From NCBI GenBank assembly GCA_022559845.1, contig CM040126.1, positions 121,558,886-121,622,885 on the forward strand: a stretch of DNA of 64,000 bases. The letters are read 5' to 3'. The stretch is from Amorphophallus konjac. Its lineage: Eukaryota; Streptophyta; Magnoliopsida; Alismatales; Araceae. The position numbers and the translations under genes were made by a program. Of this stretch, positions 60,711 to 64,000 are shown one piece after another (the first letter of the stretch is position 1; each line of letters opens with the position of its first letter). The notes under the pieces are model-generated. The model was not told where the DNA came from. It worked only from the letters and a program-made list of their open reading frames with translations, and searched no databases.

Positions 60711-61149
60711 ATGGACAGAGCTATTAAAAGATCCAAGAGTTCCACTCTCAGACTAACCGAAATTAATGGGCATATCAGCAGTCGAATTGCCATGAACCAG
60801 GTAAAGTGGAATTATTTCTTTCTGTTCTTTCTTTCATATCTTCATAGTCCTTCTGTTCTGTATTCTCATCCTTCTCTCTGTTCCTTTCTTTTACCTACAG
60901 GATTATCCAAATGTTCTGGGTGCCAGGAGATTCACAAAGATTAAGTGGCTGCCTCTTCTTCTCTCCAAATTCTCTTCAGACATGAGGGTCTACTTAGCAA
61001 GATGGCACCTCTTAGGCCTAATCACTCATGCCAAACACTATGACCAGATTCACCTTGATTGGGCTGCCATAGGAGCTTTAGTTGAAATATGGCACCCTTC
61101 CACTCATACCTTCATTTGCCCTGTACCTGCAGCTGTGGTTCACACTTGA
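60711..61149 (+). CDS. Antisense plant-mobile-domain-like gene, two exons (inferred)
   Basis: ATG at 60711 in a strong context (GAAGATGG). Exon 1 60711-60800, intron 60801-60900 (GTAAAG..., pyrimidine-rich, TTTTACCTACAG), exon 2 60901-61149 with TGA at 61147-61149, giving about 112 residues. Without splicing the frame runs into the intron and stops at 60944. Exon 2 reads VLGARRFTKIKWLPLLLSKF and LVEIWHPSTHTF, like the core of plant mobile domain (PMD) proteins, in which a hydrophobic ALVERW-type block is followed by RPETHTFHLP. The rest of a normal PMD is missing, so it is a short or truncated form. Tat-lineage retroelements are known to carry antisense ORFs between pol and the 3' LTR. Splicing and function are inference. 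Confidence 0.6.
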
Positions 61150-62481
61150 ATAAACAGGTTAATTCATCTGTTCGACTTGGCCCTTTGCTCAATAAGCATG
61201 GGACGTCTCTACTTTGACCTTGATAACGGGTCAAGGGGCCAAGCCTTTAATCGAATAAGGCAAATGAAATAACCAATAAAGGGAGATGCAACACGCAAGC
61301 ACACGTATGCAAACAATAATCAAGATGCCCTATGCAATAATGCAAGCACACACATGAAGAATAAACCCCATTTCCTCTTTTCTTTTCTTTTCCTTTTATA
61401 TTTATTTATTTTCTTTTATTTTTCAAAAGACGCGCCTTAGATTAGGTCGTTATTCAAACAAAAGACGCCCTAGGTAACAGTGTGAATTTGAAAAACGTTT
61501 TGAATTTTGTTGAAAAGACGGCCCACACAAGGGCGTTATTTTTTTAAAAAAGATGACCTACTCCACGGGCGTTAATTTCAGAAAAGGTGCCTCATTCAAA
61601 GGCGTTAATTTTCCTGCTTTCAGCATTAGGTTGACAAAGCTACTAGGGCACTGGGTCCTACACGGTCATCATTGAGGATTCATTGACCTTTCTTGATTAA
61701 TCAAAAGGGAGTCGACGTGCCAGTGGTTAAACTTATACGCAAGATCTCGCCCGGTGCAATCTCCTAGGTCAGTCTCGACCATTCTGCTGGTTTATGACTT
61801 ACCACAAAGAAAGAGATAGAAGAAAATATAAGGAAGCCCATAAGGGATTCTGAAAAGCTCAAGGTAAAACTACCTCCCCTACCCTATGCCTGTTGGGGTT
61901 TGGTCTTGGGCATAGGGAAATTTTATTACCTTTTGCCTCTTTTATATTGCATGCATACGCCCAAGGTTTTCCTTGCGGGGACTTTGCCCTCTTGACATAC
62001 TTTTCTTTCACGATTTGACTTTCACTTCGAGACTGATTTGCGTTGATAAAAAGAAAAACCTAATTGTACTTGGGCTTTAGTGGCATTTTGTTCCCTTTTG
62101 GGCCCTGACTTCCACCTACTAGGGCGGCGGATAGGCTTGGCGGGTCTACCCTGAGACCTTCCTTCCTCCCTTATGGGCCGAAGAGGAAAAGAATGGGTAT
62201 TGTCTTCTCCTTTAGTCAGGTTTTGACTTTCCATCGGATTTTGCACCGCTTGAGCTCAAGGTTTAAGCGTGTAGTGTGTGCGGGTGTCGACCCCATTTTA
62301 ATTTAACAAGACTGATGAATGAATACTGAATTTTAACCTTTCGGACCTTGCGTCCTTACAATCATGGCAACCATCTTGAAATTTTCATTCTTTTGGAGAA
62401 TTTCTATTTTTTTGGATTTTGAAAAATTTCTATATTTTTGGATAGAATTTTATATTTTTGTTATTTTTTTTGGATTTTGAA
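61150..62481. other. Tat 3' region after pol, no gene recognised
   Basis: AT-rich tracts (61370-61430, 62390-62470) and dyad repeats at 61430-61610. A few short open frames show no recognisable family. Confidence 0.55.
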
Positions 62482-64000
62482 TTAGGGATAGTATTTCTTA
62501 AGGTACAGACCATTCCAAGGATGAGTTAGCTCTTGTCCTTCAGCATTAATCAGTTTATAAGCATTGCCAGGATAAACATCTTTTATGACGAATGGTCCTT
62601 CCCAGTTTGGTTGGAGTTTTGAGCGGGGTCCACCAGGCTTTACGAAGATTCGCTTGATTACCATCTCACCGACTTTGAATTTTCTCTCAATTACTTTCTT
62701 TTAATAAAAACGTGACAGCCTATTTTAATAAACGCGCGCATGCTCAGCGGCGACCAGACGCTTCTCATCTAGGAGTTCCAATTGGGCAAGGAGTGAATCA
62801 CGACGCTCATCAATAGAGAGTTCCTTGTCCAATTGTACTCGCAGAGATGGAATGAGAATCTCATAAGGGACCACCGCCTCCATTCCATAAGTAACGGCGA
62901 AAGGGGTTTGCCCAGTAGGGGTACGAATGGAAGTGCGATCGGCCCAGAGAGCTTCAATTAGCTTGTCTGGCCAATCCGAAAATTTATTAGCCTCACACGT
63001 CTTTTTAACGATTTTAATAAAGGTTTTATTAGTTGCCTCTGCTTGGCCATTGCCCTGTGGATAATAGGGAGAAGAATGATGCAATGCAATGTTATACCTG
63101 TTGCAGAGATCCTTGAGCTCTTGAGAGATGAATTGAGGTCCATTGTCGGTGACGATGGTACTCGGGATGCCGAACCTTGCGATGATGTTCTTCATTATGA
63201 ACTTGCAAACAGTTGATGCTTTGATCTCCACGAATGCTTCCGCTTCCGCCCACTTGGTGAAGTATTCCGTTGCCGTCAGGATGAACGACTTTTGCTTGGT
63301 CAGGAGGTTCGAATCACCAAGAGGTCCAATGATATCAAAAGCCCACATGGAGAAAGGCCATGGGGAGGACATAGGATGGAGTGAAGAAGCAGGAGAATGA
63401 ATTTTGTCGGCGTGCAGTTGGCACTTAACACACCTTCGAACATAGATGGAGCAATCCTCTTCTAGAGTTGGCCAATAGAAACCTAGCCTAAGGATCTTCT
63501 TAGCTAGCATCTGGATGTTCACATGACCACCACACACTCCTGAATGCGCCTCTTCCACAACCTTCCAAGATTCATCGTCGTCGAGGCATCTTAATAAAAC
63601 ACCTGTGAGCCCTCTCCTATAGAGCACACCTCCAACCAAAACATAATGTTGAGCCACTCTTCTAATTGCTTTCCTTTCTTCCACAGTGGCTTCCTCGGGA
63701 TAGGACTGATCATTGCAATATCTGGCAGTCTCATAATACCAAGGTTTCTCTTCATCAGCCAACTCTTCTTGCCAATCCGATAGCATGACCTCTTTGCCTT
63801 TAAGAGCTTCACTCCGCCTGACCTTCTCGAGCACCTTATCCCTAACGTCGAGGAATGCACGATCCTTAATAGCTGGAGTGTCACGCTGATGAATGAGAGG
63901 AACATGAAAATCATGCTCAGGAGGGAAGACTAGAGCAGAGGCCAACGAGGCAAGAGCGTCGGCTAGGATGTTCTGGCTTCGAGGAACATGAACGAAGATT
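62482..64000 (-). pseudogene. pol: pol of Tat-like element 2 (RNase H end, integrase), runs off edge
   Basis: The frame enters from the edge with the end of RNase H (FVHVPRSQNILADALASL). Integrase follows: zinc-binding HSGVCGGHVN and CVKCQLH, core FDIIGPLGDSN, VTDNGPQF, HHSSPYYPQGNGQAEATNK (D, D and E residues visible), then TPFAVTYGMEAVVPYEI, and the C-terminal end VKPGGPRSKLQPNWEGPFVI. Two TAA stops (near 62725 and 62701) lie in one continuous frame; each stands where relatives have Gln. It ends at 62482. No chromodomain is present, as expected for Tat. Confidence 0.88.

Larger units (their letters stand above)
58800..61610. repeat. Dispersed dyad repeats ACGMCC-n-GGKCGT
   Basis: At least a dozen short units, for example ACGCCT and AGGCGT (58942-58947, 58955-58960), ACGACC and GGGCGT (58835-58840, 58848-58853), and ACGCCC and AGGCGT (60367-60372, 60380-60385), usually followed by TAATT or TCAATT. 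They lie in the LTR (58803-59140), upstream of the antisense gene (60310-60500) and downstream of it (61430-61610). Confidence 0.75.
57968..64000 (-). mobile_element. Tat-like Ty3/gypsy element 2, 3' part
   Basis: On the minus strand, from the edge: RNase H end and integrase, a long 3' region with an antisense gene, polypurine tract, and the 3' LTR. Integrase sequence and a large region between pol and LTR with an antisense ORF fit the Tat lineage. The 5' half is beyond the window. Confidence 0.82.

Overview
The window is plant nuclear DNA made almost entirely of nested and decayed transposable elements. I found no host protein-coding gene, rRNA or tRNA. The evidence for a flowering plant with a large, repeat-rich genome is the element set itself: a CACTA/EnSpm DNA transposon with a tnp2-type transposase, Ty1/copia elements of Sirevirus type, Ty3/gypsy chromoviruses of Del/Tekay type, and Ty3/gypsy elements of Tat type, several primed by initiator tRNA-Met. 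I cannot name the species. Layout: 1-8868 is the right-hand part of a minus-strand CACTA element (tandem repeats, spliced but frameshifted transposase, a long foldback, GC-rich minisatellite, right terminus at 8868). It is inserted in the 5' LTR of copia element 1 (8869-19702, + strand), which itself interrupts an old gypsy LTR (19703-21839). Copia element 2 (22471-33229, minus strand) is complete end to end, is bounded by the 5-bp duplication CTGTT, and splits an LTR-like fragment (21840-22470 and 33235-33881). Gypsy element 1 (33892-45652, +) follows; its 5' LTR carries a nested copia solo LTR (36191-38933) with the duplication TTCAA. Next are a truncated Tat-like element (45653-50775, minus) with a long LTR full of simple and tandem repeats, a gypsy LTR fragment (50776-51479, minus), gypsy element 2 (51480-57967, +) with an internal deletion joining gag to the middle of reverse transcriptase, and a second Tat-like element (57968 to the edge, minus) inserted in the 3' LTR of gypsy 2. 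Function: every pol gene is broken by stops and/or frameshifts, many of which look like C-to-T changes (CAG/CAA/CGA to stop), as expected for old methylated copies. The four comparable LTR pairs differ by roughly 4-5 percent in stretches I compared by eye, so the elements seem to be of similar age. The most interesting signals are: (i) an antisense, apparently spliced small gene with its own TATA box and a plant-mobile-domain-like motif inside the second Tat-like element; (ii) a roughly 128-bp-arm foldback just upstream of the CACTA transposase; (iii) an extra ORF after pol in copia 2, preceded by the same GGTCGACC palindromes found in its LTR promoter; and (iv) arrays of short GC-rich dyads that occur separately in the LTRs of at least four unrelated element families here.
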